Part shown: in pieces, positions 31,864 through 41,712 of the stretch
Position numbering within the stretch: the first letter of the stretch is position 1
Layout: every line of letters begins with the position of its first letter
Source: Candolleomyces eurysporus
Lineage: Eukaryota; Basidiomycota; Agaricomycetes; Agaricales; Psathyrellaceae
Direction of reading: 5' to 3'
Length of the DNA: 43,998 bases
Assembly (NCBI GenBank): GCA_027579435.1
Contig: JANBPK010000736.1
Location: 1-43,998 of the forward strand
The notes under the pieces: generated by a model
Database searches by the model: none
What the model was told of the DNA's origin: nothing
Seen by the model: only the letters and a program-made list of their open reading frames with translations
Translations under genes and position numbers: made by a program

Positions 31864-32479
31864 TCAACTATCCTTGGCTTCGTCCTTAGAACTGATCGGT
31901 CGACCTGGGAGCGACAAGCCTGATCGCGATCCACTGTTCCAATTGAACTCGCGGTTCAGACTTCGTCCGGTCCCGCGCGGTTGAGTGTATAGATAGTCGA
32001 AGACAAGTTGGGAAGGTGGCATCGTGCCTAGAAGTAGCTTGACCTGGTCGATGTCGTCCAAATGGGCAGATCGCGGCGGGGATCCTTCACGACTTTGGAC
32101 CGGAAATCCGCAGCCCGCCCGTCTCCTCTTCCTCTGGCGTCAATTCAGGAAAAATTATAGTAGTAGGAGGTGAGATAAACTTACAGACGGAGAAGCGGTA
32201 CGAAGAGTTGACAGAGCTTGGGCAGGACCTACAAGACCTAAATGTATCGGGCACTCGAATGCAGCCTGTGGAGGTAAGTGTCGGTCAGTAAAAGGCAGCA
32301 ATGAGAAAGCAACTCGAGAGTATGCAAACCGGAAGAGATTTATTCGAGTTCGGGATGGCAGCTTGGCGTAACCCTTCAAGAGAAGCAGATGGCTGGGCAG
32401 AAGGGGTGGAATCGTCTGAAGTAGGGGTATTTCTTTCTTCTTCTCGCATTTGTTGAAGATGGTGAGTCAATGTACTCAT
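31864..32479 (-). CDS. Small basic hypothetical protein (three exons)
   Basis: Exons on the minus strand are 32479-32330, 32265-32185 and 32133-31864, giving 166 aa in frame. A TATAAAT box (reverse, 32484-32491) lies almost on the first ATG, so translation may begin at the next Met, 32449, giving 156 aa. The last exon starts with a basic cluster (RKRRRAGCGFPVQ) that may act as a nuclear signal. It continues with DDIDQVKLLLGTMPPSQLVF. No named domain was recognised. The first donor (GTTTGC) is non-consensus. A decayed paralogue lies at 5481-5811, in both cases with the promoter repeat upstream and a region related to the 178-aa gene's promoter downstream. Confidence 0.5.
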
Positions 32480-32519
32480 GACCAATTTATACTGGTACAG
32501 GAATGGAATAGGTCCTAGA

Positions 32520-32785
32520 ACAAGGCCGCTGTTCAGCGCCTCGGGTTCCCTCATGCCAGTGATACGCCACCAACAACGACAAAGGTCTGCCATGGAGTAT
32601 CGAAGTGAGTCCGAGTCTGATATGAAAGAACGGACATCCCTTGACACGAAAAAGGCATTCCGGAGCGATGAAAATACCCGTGCTGCCTCGTGCCTCGCCC
32701 TCGGATGATGCCATGAATTCGAAAGATAGTCGAGGATCTGTCTGGTGTGTTTGGCTCTGTTAGACTGCAAAGCCGGAGGCTTCTC
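32520..32785 (-). promoter_or_regulatory. Promoter repeat, copy E (diverged)
   Basis: In reverse orientation this has TCTAACAGAGCCAAACACAC at its outer edge, GGGCGAGGCACGAGGCAGCA in the middle and GTTGGTGGCGTATCACTGGC towards the gene at 32479. The GTGGTGGACCAC block is lost. The RING gene expected on the other side is not present; only a helical remnant at about 32900-33005 might represent it. Confidence 0.6.
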
Positions 32786-33042
32786 GCAATATCGTGGAGA
32801 CCTATGAACCCGTTGCTCAAGCTTTGTGATCGTCGAATGCTGGGTAGAGGACGCTGGAAGCCCAAGAACTTGGATGCAGCCACTAAACCTCAGTGTTCAT
32901 ACGAAGTCTGCCACGGTCGAGAATGCCGCCACCCGTGATGCTGCAGAATTGGAAGTTCAAGAAATCGCTTGTCGTATGACATCACTCGTTCAAATGACCA
33001 TCCAGGTAACTGTCAACCCAACCTCTTTCAACGAACTTCATC

Positions 33043-33132
33043 ATTTGGAGGCGCAGCACGAGGCATGCCGCTCCTTCACAACCCCCATCCTTTTCAGACG
33101 AAGCACCATCCCATTCGGCGCAGCACGAGGAC
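33043..33132 (+). promoter_or_regulatory. Promoter repeat fragment, copy G
   Basis: TTTGGAGGCGCAGCACGAGG at about 33043-33062 and a second GGCGCAGCACGAGG at 33118-33131 match the central motif of the promoter repeat and precede the PAH gene. A TATAAAA box follows at 33244-33250. Confidence 0.55.
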
Positions 33133-33324
33133 ATTTGCAGGGGTGTCTCAAAGATGTTTCTTTCAGCGCTTTCCTGATACTTTCATTTTCTTGTAAGGCA
33201 AGTAGGCGGCCTCTAGCTTCCTTGTGCAATAGCCGATTCCATGTATAAAACCATCCCCATCCCGTTTGCCATCCGTCGCCCATCCCCCTCCTCTGAAGAC
33301 AACCAAGCAGTCCTTTCCAGGAAA

Positions 33325-33748
33325 ATGGCGTCTAATGGCGATCAACAACGCTCACCTCTTTCTCCGGTGGATGGCTACCCCTATCTTGACCTCGTGCAGC
33401 AAATTCTTGACGATGATACATACCAGCAATTTCTGGATGTTCTAACAACGTACAGATCTACTGCGTAAGCAAGCCGTCCTCCATCTTTCCATAACTTTTG
33501 ACTCATGGCCTTGCAGCATCGACACCCTCACGGTCATCAAGTATATTTCAAAGATCCTTCGCTCCTACCCACACCTCATAGAACGATTCAACTGTTTTCT
33601 GCCAATCGGATATAATCTCCGCGTTTCACCCTACCCCTTGGACAGGTCCAGGAAATATGTTGTCTCGGTGACTACACCTGACGGCACCTGCCTCGTTACT
33701 CGAAGCCGTATACTAAGTCCGTGCGCACCTTGTTATTTCGCTGTATGA
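33325..33748 (+). CDS. Stand-alone Sin3-type PAH domain protein, 123 aa
   Basis: Exons 33325-33464 and 33517-33748 join in frame (GTAAGC...TTGCAG) to give 123 aa. Residues about 18-75 match a paired amphipathic helix domain of the Sin3 corepressor: YLDLVQQILDDDTYQQFLDV, then IDTLTVIKYISKILRSYPHL, then ERFNCFLPIGYNL. In Sin3 these four-helix domains bind repression-domain helices of transcription factors. Here the domain forms almost the whole protein and no HDAC-interaction region is present. It could act as a competitor or adaptor, which is inference. A TATAAAA box lies 81 nt upstream and promoter motif G lies before it. Confidence 0.8.
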
Positions 33749-34163
33749 TTTTTGACAGATACACTTAGAATCAAAGGGTGCATAATGTCCCACAGCGCCT
33801 ATTGCAGGTTGCTCAGTACTGCGTCCCTGCGCATAGATGGCCTTATGTTAGCACTGAATTTTCGTAATGCATCATGTTTTCGAATGTGTCGCTCTCATTG
33901 ACGGAATCACTCCGCATCCCTAGTAAAATACATCCGGTCGGGGTCACAGGACACTCAGACACGAGAAGGTTCCTGATTTGTATGTGGGTGCTAGCCGGAT
34001 CCCATTAGAAGACAAATCAGCGAGGCCCAGCATCTTTCAAGTTCCTGGTGGCGTAACATGAGGCTGTAAGGCTGTATCAAGCGTTGTTCCTATAATCCAG
34101 TGGTATTAATATAATTTAGCTCCCGATCCTCCTTTCAGTTCCTCCTACTGGTATTTGATTAGC
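33749..34163. promoter_or_regulatory. Intergenic region with promoter motif J
   Basis: TGGTGGCGTAACATGAGGCT at about 34047-34066 is the right-hand motif of the promoter repeat, pointing to the F-box-like gene. The central GGAGGCG...CACGAGGC motif is not visible here. No gene was found in the rest. Confidence 0.4.
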
Positions 34164-34284
34164 ATGTCTCGCCGTTTCATCACGAAACCTTACAGCAGGC
34201 ACGCTTTCTATAATTGCCTTTCGAGTCGTTGCCCACTGAAGTTCTGATTCACTTTACAGCCAATCATCGACCCCGGCCATTCCT

Positions 34285-35399
34285 ATGGATATTGTTGAGA
34301 ACATAATCGATAACCCATTGTTCTCGAAGACCGATCTTCTCACCCTTGCTCTCGTCGGAGGTGATTGGGTCAAGCGTTCCAGGCACCGACTCTTCAAGAC
34401 TTTTCTTTCTCACCTTTCCCTCAACGGCTTCGACGAAATTCTTTCATTTTCTTCCGTCGTAAACACCCCTCGCAACACTTTCGATGGGAAGATTTTCCGC
34501 GGCATTACTCTTCACGCCGATCACTTCTCATCTCGCGATGGGCTCGACATGACTACCCTGCTCACATACGTTGTCATCCCCTTCCTTGAGCAGGCGGTCG
34601 TCACTGAACGCATTGACATTCGACTGAACCGAGGTTACGGGATGCACCACTGCGCCCGCCCATTGTGGGATGCGGTATTTTCCTGGACGAACCTACGGGA
34701 AGTATCAATTGTTGCAGAGTTTCCTAGCGTTGGAACCGTGGCCTCTTTCATAATTTCACTGCCCAACATCTACAGTCTGTCCATCAACGCTACATATCTT
34801 CTACAGGAAATTCCTGACGTCGGCGTCTCGGCGCTTCCTCGATCATTTCGCGTTCTACGCATCGGCCCACGCGGGTATGCCCTTTTTTCATGGCTGTCCC
34901 AATTCAAAGGATCAGCGAACATCGTCGATCATTTGGCAGTACAAATCGATTCCAACTCGGATGTTGTCCGTCTGCGCAATTTTATTGCCGCACACAAGAG
35001 GATTGTTCATCTTCATTTGTCATTTCATGCTGTCGAGATCCTACGCGGTGAGCAATTTCTTTCCGTTTGCGCACGGTTACTGACGCCAATCCTCATACAG
35101 ACGCTTCACTTTTGGTCTTGCCATTGAAAGAGTTGGTGGCAGTATATATCCACATCACATTTTCAGCCATTGGGGGCTACTCTCAACCTATCGACAGCAT
35201 CGTTTCAGCAATCACGTCACCAGACCTGCAATTACTCTACTTCAATGTTCCGTGCTTGGCGGGTGGCTTTGATGAAGAGCGGGATCTCCTTCAAACCATT
35301 GATAGGCGGCTTGCGTTGACGTTGGTTTCCAACCATAGAACTGTCCGTGTTGGAGTATTCCAGCGTAGCGACTACGGGTTTCCGAATGTACTTTCGTGA
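34285..35399 (+). CDS. F-box-like protein, about 353 aa
   Basis: Exons 34285-35047 and 35101-35399 join in frame (GTGAGC...TACAG) to give 353 aa. The N-terminus resembles the second half of a basidiomycete F-box (PMDIVENIIDNPLFSKTDLL, then LVGGDWVKRSRHRLFKTF). The rest shows Leu-rich segments such as LPNIYSLSINATYLLQE, as in substrate-binding parts of F-box proteins. An acceptor (TTTACAG) just upstream at 34259 and an earlier ATG at 34164 suggest a short extra first exon. The likely role is a substrate adaptor of an SCF ligase. Confidence 0.65.
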
Positions 35400-35694
35400 A
35401 TTTAGATTTAGTTCGTTCAAACTAGAGTGTAAACTGACAGAATAAAGTGTTCGAGAATCGATACTATGACACACCGGCTCAGGCCTCGGGAAGACAGCAG
35501 AGCAACGAACAGTTGAAGAGGTAATTACTGAAACGGAAGAACTGGAATCTATATCAAGGAGGGAATACAATTGGCCTGAGTATGACCACCCAGTCGCTTC
35601 GCTCATGAACCCTATTCCTGATTCTCGCCACAGGCTGAGCAGGATTTCCGCATCGAAGTCGTTGGTTCCATTTCTCGTGAGGAAAGAGCTTGGT

Positions 35695-35823
35695 TTACAT
35701 ACCACAGCAGCTGGCCATGGCCCTGCGCAATTTCTCCTCAACGTCGGAGAGGTGCTTCTCGCACGCCCCACAGACCAGCGTTCGGCTGGTGGATCGAGAT
35801 GGAGCAGCAGGGGTATCGGACAT
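35695..35823 (-). pseudogene. Truncated RING-like gene (first exon only)
   Basis: The minus-strand frame from an ATG at 35823 reads MSDTPAAPSRS and then LVCGACEKHLSDVEEKLRRA and a CC pair. This is clearly related to exon 1 of the gene at 36958 (ACGACGRHLFDAEERF, then CC). A GTATGT donor follows at the homologous place. I searched the next 300 nt for the second half of the finger (a CDGC and CPAC-like pair) and did not find it, so the gene is probably broken. A TATATAT box lies at about 35982-35989. Confidence 0.5.
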
Positions 35824-35994
35824 AGTCGAAGGAGCGCAGTGGACCTGTATGAATCTGTAGCGAGGAAGTACGACTCGGATTAATGATTTGAGTGCATTGT
35901 TGAAAGGGAGGATAAGGGCGGAGTCCAATTCAAGGCATATCGGTGCAGTGGGTCTGAACGTCTGACGTGACGCATGGCCATCATATATATGCAA

Positions 35995-36035
35995 AGGGGG
36001 AAGGTTCCAGATTTGGTCGGTTTGTTTTGCCTCCG
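35995..36035 (-). promoter_or_regulatory. Diverged promoter-repeat edge, copy K
   Basis: TTCCAGATTTGGTCGGTTTG followed by TTTTGCCTCC resembles the outer edge of the repeat (CCCGATTTGGTGTGTTTGGCTC). It keeps the same orientation relative to the minus-strand RING-like gene on its left. The match is short. Confidence 0.35.
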
Positions 36036-36097
36036 GCGGGCATGGAGTACCTATCTGTGACTTCCTCTACCGATTATCGTCAAAGAAAATAGGTACC

Positions 36098-36957
36098 ATG
36101 CCTCAAAGTGGCAGGGACAAGCCGCCATCGTGGCTCGCCAATGGAAAGACAGATATGCGCACTGGTCACATTTACGTTTCACGTCTGCCTGGCACATCTG
36201 AATTCTCTTTGTGACACACTTACCCGATCTAACGGACAGAGACTGAGCAATGTACTGAAGGCATGTATCATGGAAATTCCTGGACTAATTCCTCCAAAAT
36301 ATCTACTTCAAGATAATCTGGTCATTTGCTATGATAGTCGGTTTGGGGGGAGGGAGATATTCCTCCAGCGTCCCGCAACCAGAGCCCAGGTGCGCCGAAA
36401 TACGGACCGGTTACTCAGATGGGCTTAACCCTGGGTCAGCTGGCGAGTGTGCCTGGCGGTGTTTCCGAAGAACAAGGGAGCGGGTACGCTCCCCTGCCGA
36501 ACGGTGTTACGGCAGAGCTTTCGCTATCCGCAAAACTGCTATTCCACCAAATTGACTAAGTACGGCTATCATGTCATCTTCTCATTGAGGTCGTTGGTCA
36601 GAATGCCTGGTCATTAGTTACGAAAAGCAATGGGGCTATTGAGAATAATGTCAGGTGTGATGAAAGGAATGCGAGGATCTGGTAAAGCCACCAGCCAGGA
36701 GGAGATATCATAAGCTCAAAGCACGGCCTTCGTAAGCTAACAGACGCAAACTATCCGAATCGGGAGTACTACTCCCAAGTCCCCAACTGGAGATCCGTCA
36801 TCATCAAAGAATCAGACGATGGCATCGCACTAAGATACGAAGTCGATAGGGACATTGACGCCATGGGGCACTTTTTGCCTCATTGGTGACAAAATTCACA
36901 TATAAATACTCCCATGACACTTGCTCTCGTATTGATATTGTTGTAGTACATAGAGAT
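36098..36957. other. Intergenic, no supported gene
   Basis: A short frame from 36098 (38 aa) and frames at 36108-36555 have no recognisable content. A TATAAAT box at 36901-36907 belongs to the gene at 36958. Confidence 0.35.
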
Positions 36958-37273
36958 ATGTCTTCGGCTCTGCCCGTCAGTTCTCCCGACGATGAATCTT
37001 CCAGTGATTGCGAACTCAACACTACCATTGCCTGCGGTGCATGCGGCAGGCACCTCTTTGATGCTGAGGAGCGTTTTGGAACTTTGGGTTGCTGCAGTAA
37101 GTCTAAATTCCTTCGTCTCGGGAAAGCGGTCGATTGTAAACCTTTCTCCAGACGTGCTGCTGTGTGATGGATGTGTCGAGGTTGCGCATAATCAGGGGCT
37201 CCGACACTGCCCTGCGTGTCAACAGTCGATCCCGCCCCATCTTGGACGAAAGGCAATCTTTTTCGGACGGTAA
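36958..37273 (+). CDS. Small RING-like protein, 86 aa, with retrotransposon-derived end
   Basis: Exons 36958-37096 and 37152-37273 join in frame to give 86 aa (GTAAGT...CTCCAG). The protein has an acidic Ser/Asp-rich start and then zinc-ligand pairs: CGAC, CC, CDGC and CPAC. This is RING-like, though the usual His is not evident. The last eight or so codons (after HLG) and the stop lie in antisense Ty3/gypsy integrase sequence. The original C-terminus may therefore have been lost when the element or a deletion arrived. A TATAAAT box lies 51-57 nt upstream. It is a relative of the first exon at 35823. Confidence 0.65.
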
Positions 37274-40200
37274 TACGATCCGCCCGCATAACATGGTCGA
37301 AAAACCAGAACCATTACTGGCGTTGCTGCCAGTCCGCCTTATACAGACTTTGTCGCATGTCCCAGTGGGCTGTTTGATTCGCCCATTCGCCTTCGAATTG
37401 TAGCCAGAAATCGAGATTCCTGTAATACCGTATTTCTTCCTTAACCAGTCAACCGCTGCAATAAACGGTCCTCCATTGTCAGTCACAATTTGTCTGAGGC
37501 AGCCCCATCTACAGATAATATCTGAGAAGAGCCAGCCTCCAATGGCCGAGGCATTCTCGCGCCGTAAGGGTCGTCCTTCCATCCAGGAGGTTAGAGCGCA
37601 TCGCCCATGTACAATGTAGCCATGACCGTTACTAGGCGGTGTCATGTGTAGGGTATCGATGTGCACCATTTGGAAGATAGAGGGAGTTTCAGTCACCATG
37701 GGAGGGATTTTCACCAAGACCTTCTGTCGCTCTTGACAAAGATGACAGGTCTTGACATACATTTCCGCATCCCGCTCCAATTCAGGCCACCAGAAACGCT
37801 TGGATATGAAGGTTCGAGTAGCAAAGTTGCCTCGATGTCCATTTGAATCATGTGCTCCCTCGAGGATCGACATTCGCCAAGCCGGCTCAATGTAGAGCCT
37901 ATGGTGCCCTTCACCATCTTCTCGTCTATACAAATGACCATCCTTAGATATGAAGAACTTAGTAGCAAACTGCTTGAAACTTTTCCAATTCTTTTCCGAG
38001 ATTTCACGCGGCTTCAATGCCGGCGTAGTTAGCCATGCTTGTACTAGAGGTATCCACTCATCTAGTCCTTTTCCTTTGTTGGTTCTCCAGGAATCAAGGT
38101 AGTCCTCCACCTCTGGAGCCTCCTCATTATCTTCCTCAGAGGCGGCATTAAGTAGGGCATCCTTTGAGAGGGACAAAACCCCATGCCGCTTCATGTCTTC
38201 TGCCTCAGTAAGGAAGGAACGATATACACAATCCTCTNGAAAAGCGTCCTNGTCCTCCTCAACTCCTTGAAAGAGCAGACCGCAGATGATNTNNTGCGGT
38301 ATTTCCTGGTANTAACCTCCTCTNGTATCTATCATTTCCTTAAATTCTTCAAAGTCCAGAGGATCTTCATCCTCTTCGTATTTCTTAGTATATGTTATAG
38401 GNTCNGGNGGGTCACTATCCATGAATTCTTCGAACTNGCGCNGCGGCGGATCNCCAGGCTGNGGTAAGNGCCGTGAAAGTCCGTCNGCAGGGAACGTCTT
38501 GCCCATTACATGGCTAAGTTCAAANTGNAACTTTCNGACGTTCTCTATCCACCGGTTGATAGTCNCGTTTGGTGCCGCTCCAGGGTTTTGTAACATTCCC
38601 TGGACGTACTTCGCGTCTGTTTCAACAACCAGAGGCCGCGCCATAATCAAAGTGTATTCATTTTCTTTGAGTGCCCTCATAATCCCGTACAGTTCCCTCT
38701 TAGGCTGAGAATAATTCGCCTCTGTATCATTGAGGGATGTAGAACCGAACCTTATATAGTGCCATTTATTCTTATCTTGNGGATCTTGTTGACTGATGTA
38801 CCATCCAACTGCCATATAGGAAGTATCCACNGAGAGGCGCACAGGTGCCCCNCTATGAACGTCAAGCNGCTTGAGGACGGGAGCATTTTCTACCGCGTCC
38901 TTTAGATCTGCCATNGCCTTATCTTGTTCAGGACCCCATTCCCAAGAAACCGTTTTCCGGGTGAGTTTCTGAATAGGCTCNGCTCGCGCGGCGTAGTTAG
39001 GGATGAATACCCTGAANGTACCGACGATTCCTAAGAAAGACCTTACGTCCGTGACGTCTCTACANGGTCCCCAGCGGGTGATAACACCGACTCGGTCNGG
39101 AGTGGGTTTNCTTCCTTCATAAGAGACTAAGTGCCCTACTACAGTGACTTCNGGCCTGCATAANCAGGTCTTCTTTCCTGAGAAAGTGCCGCCGCAGTAC
39201 TTCATTCTTTGAATAACACGATTGACNTCCTGAATATGNTCCCAGACAAACCTTCTTATGCCTGGGTTTTCAGGTATAGTCTCATAACCACCACCTGGTA
39301 ACTCGTACCGCGTCGCGGATCCTTTAACGGGAACNTCGTCCACAAAGGGTTCCGTGAACTTCGGAATTTCGGGCTGCAGGATAGCAGTAACGTCTTCGTG
39401 GAAAATGGGTACAGAGTTTGTCCAACCCATGGGCAAAGTAACTAGTCTCATAGCGCCGAACGGCGTCTGGAAAGTAGTCAAATCCNGAGACCGTTCGTCG
39501 AGAATNCGTTCATCGTAGCCAACATAAAGATCCATTGTCGTGCCGCACGAACGCCCGGCAAAACGACTAGCCAATTCCTCTGTGTTAGGAGGAAGGCCTG
39601 AGTGTGCAATAGTCACAGCGTTAAGCGGCTCGAGACTATGCACAATNCTTAAACTNTTACCGTCCTTTTTCAGTACGCAGAACCATCTACTGCGATANGA
39701 AGAGCTTGAGGGTTCATAGACACCGGCTGCTATCTTGCTTCTCATCATCTCGCAAACCGGCTCGAACAGAAANGGAGGAACCGGCTTAATATTCTGGACC
39801 CAAGGTTTGTGAAGGACTGTAGCAATGCGGACCGGCGCGAAGAAGTCCTCTCGAAACTTGCCCCGCTCCGCTTCCGTCCAGGCAAAAGCAGCATTTTGCT
39901 CAGCCATAAGATGATGCATAAGTTTCCTTTCTTCAGAAGTCCAAAAACCAGGGTGAGCCTTATCAAAATCCTCCATCCTTTCTTGTGTATACCTTCCTTT
40001 AGGTGAAAACTCGGGCGGCGTCGGAGAGAGCTTAGGCATGCCTGCTAAGGGATCCCCAGTGATATTGCGTACAATGCGAAATTCTTCAGGGAGAGTACCA
40101 TAGACAGGTCTAACCTTTTTATCAACCGGCTTATATTTCTTGCCGGTCGAGACTCCTTTCACCTTTGCCTCCTGAGCCTTAGGATTTCCTGATACTTGTC

Positions 40201-40426
40201 CTTGTGTAAAAGATTCTTGCATAGTCAGGAGGTACTGTTCAAATACCTCCCTATCTTTTGGATCTATTCNTGGTTCATATAATGCTTGTTGTAAGTATAC
40301 TATTTTCTTTTCTTCTTGAGTGAATGAATGACCATCTAGTGGTTCTGCGGTAGCCATTATTTTAGGAATGCCATCTTCTGACATTTCTAGAATGACCGCT
40401 ATTTCCTCTCCTTGAAACGAATTCAA
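37253..40426 (-). pseudogene. Gypsy pol ORF: reverse transcriptase, RNase H, integrase (truncated)
   Basis: The open frame starts with a TTG codon at 40426. RT lies at about 39720-39250, with IVHSLEPLNAVTIAHSGLPP, TTMDLYVGYDE, TFQTPFGAMRL and an FVD[D/E]VP active-site motif whose last base is an N. RNase H follows at about 38860-38480 (PVRL-VDTSYMAVGWYIS). The integrase has an HHCC finger (GHRGN to CHLCQ) and the first two acidic residues (HIDTLHM, IVTDNGGPF). The expected catalytic Glu after KANGRI is Lys. Directly after it a one-base frameshift and a TAA (about 37330) disrupt the frame, and the sequence stops matching near 37253. It cannot encode an active integrase. Confidence 0.8.
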
Positions 40427-41712
40427 ATCATCGAGGTTCGAAAAGAAGTGCTCAATTCCTCCCTATATAATGCAGGTATCTCACCCCGCGGGAAAGAGGG
40501 AACAACAACTCTTCGTCCTGAGTTCGGATCAGTGAGTGTCATCATATGCGAACCATCGGGATGGTTGTGTGATTGAGCACTCATGACTGAGAGGAACGGT
40601 CGTCCAAGCAAAATCTTGTACGCCGCGTCACGCACGATGTGTAGCTGAACATAAGCTATGACACCGTCTCCACATTGAATCGGTACGTTCCTTGCTAATC
40701 CTAACGTTCTCGCCGTGGTGCGGTTCGAAGACTGGAGGCCTATGGTAAGGTCAGGATCCCAGGATATTCCGAGAGTCCTAGCCGCCGCCTCACTTGCTGA
40801 ACACACTTGTGAGCCTTCATCGAAAATGCATTCTTCGCGCCGNGCGTGATTTACGACNGGGAAGAAGACGCGAATCTTCTCAGACTCAGTAGCTGTCACC
40901 ATTCCTTTGACTTCNGCCTTGTGATGCTCAGAAAGAAACACCTCTACNGCATCTGGTATAATGAGNCCTCCAGCNGGGACTTTTCCCGAGCCGTCCGACT
41001 TGTANCACATAGGGACTGGNAAGTCTTGTAAGAGGACCTCTACCACTTCTTCAGAAGACTTCTCNTCTTCCTCTTCAGTCACATCTTCCACTGTAGCCCT
41101 TTGAGAAGGCAGAGGNATTNAAGGTTCCTCCTGCCTAGGACTNACNGCGTTAACTTGAGAGTAGATTTCGGANAGNGNGTTAAGNTAACTGAGAGAATCT
41201 TGACCTANATCGGTCATAGTGTCCTCTAANTCTTGCAGCAANGCTCCCNGCAACTCCTCAGTCTGACCAGACTTGGNGCNGTCCCACTTNCCCTTCTTTA
41301 ACAAGTCGATAGCTTCTTGCCGCGCGATGGGCGAGACCATAGCAAGGTCTTCAAGTTTCATGGGATGTGGTATAGAGAAGATTTCTTTCATGATTCCCAT
41401 TATAAGTTCTTTCCTTGCTTGCTTGAGAGCATGCGCGCTCCGCACAGCGGGCGCTTCAGCCGGCGTCCTTTCCGGCGCCAAAACCTTTCCACCTTGAATA
41501 GGCTTTGTCCTTAAGGGAGGAACCTGCACATACGGCATCAACTTCCGCGTAGGTTCCACCACTTCGAGTCCACTTGGTTCTAATATATTTTTATCTTTTT
41601 GTGTAGTGGGAGTATCGTTGACCTTGCTAGTTCGGCCCTCCAGAGAGTTACCCCGGTTCTTGTCAACGTTTCGTGTAGAGACCGGGGCGCGTTCCTTCGC
41701 TGGGCCTCTCAA
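40423..41712 (-). CDS. Gypsy aspartic protease ORF
   Basis: This middle frame has about 429 codons. Its C-terminal third carries a retropepsin-like segment: CIFDEGSQVCSASEAAARTL with the active-site Asp in DEGS, and later AAYKILLGRPFL, which fits the flap-to-end ILGRPFL pattern. The N-terminal part is charged, with many Ns. The first codon is TTG and overlaps the gag stop, and the last codons overlap the pol ORF by four bases. It is therefore likely expressed by frameshifting or reinitiation rather than from its own ATG. Confidence 0.7.
   Translation of the reverse strand: MRGPAKERAPVSTRNVDKNRGNSLEGRTSKVNDTPTTQKDKNILEPSGLEVVEPTRKLMPYVQVPPLRTKPIQGGKVLAPERTPAEAPAVRSAHALKQARKELIMGIMKEIFSIPHPMKLEDLAMVSPIARQEAIDLLKKXKWDXXKSGQTEELXGXLLQXLEDTMTDXGQDSLSXLNXXSEIYSQVNXXSPRQEEPXXPLPSQRATVEDVTEEEXEKSSEEVVEVLLQDXPVPMXYKSDGSGKVXAGXLIIPDXVEVFLSEHHKXEVKGMVTATESEKIRVFFXVVNHXRREECIFDEGSQVCSASEAAARTLGISWDPDLTIGLQSSNRTTARTLGLARNVPIQCGDGVIAYVQLHIVRDAAYKILLGRPFLSVMSAQSHNHPDGSHMMTLTDPNSGRRVVVPSFPRGEIPALYREELSTSFRTSMI

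Noticed and set aside
37661..38032. Plus-strand frames in the gypsy region
   Set aside because: They are shadows of the integrase frame on the minus strand.
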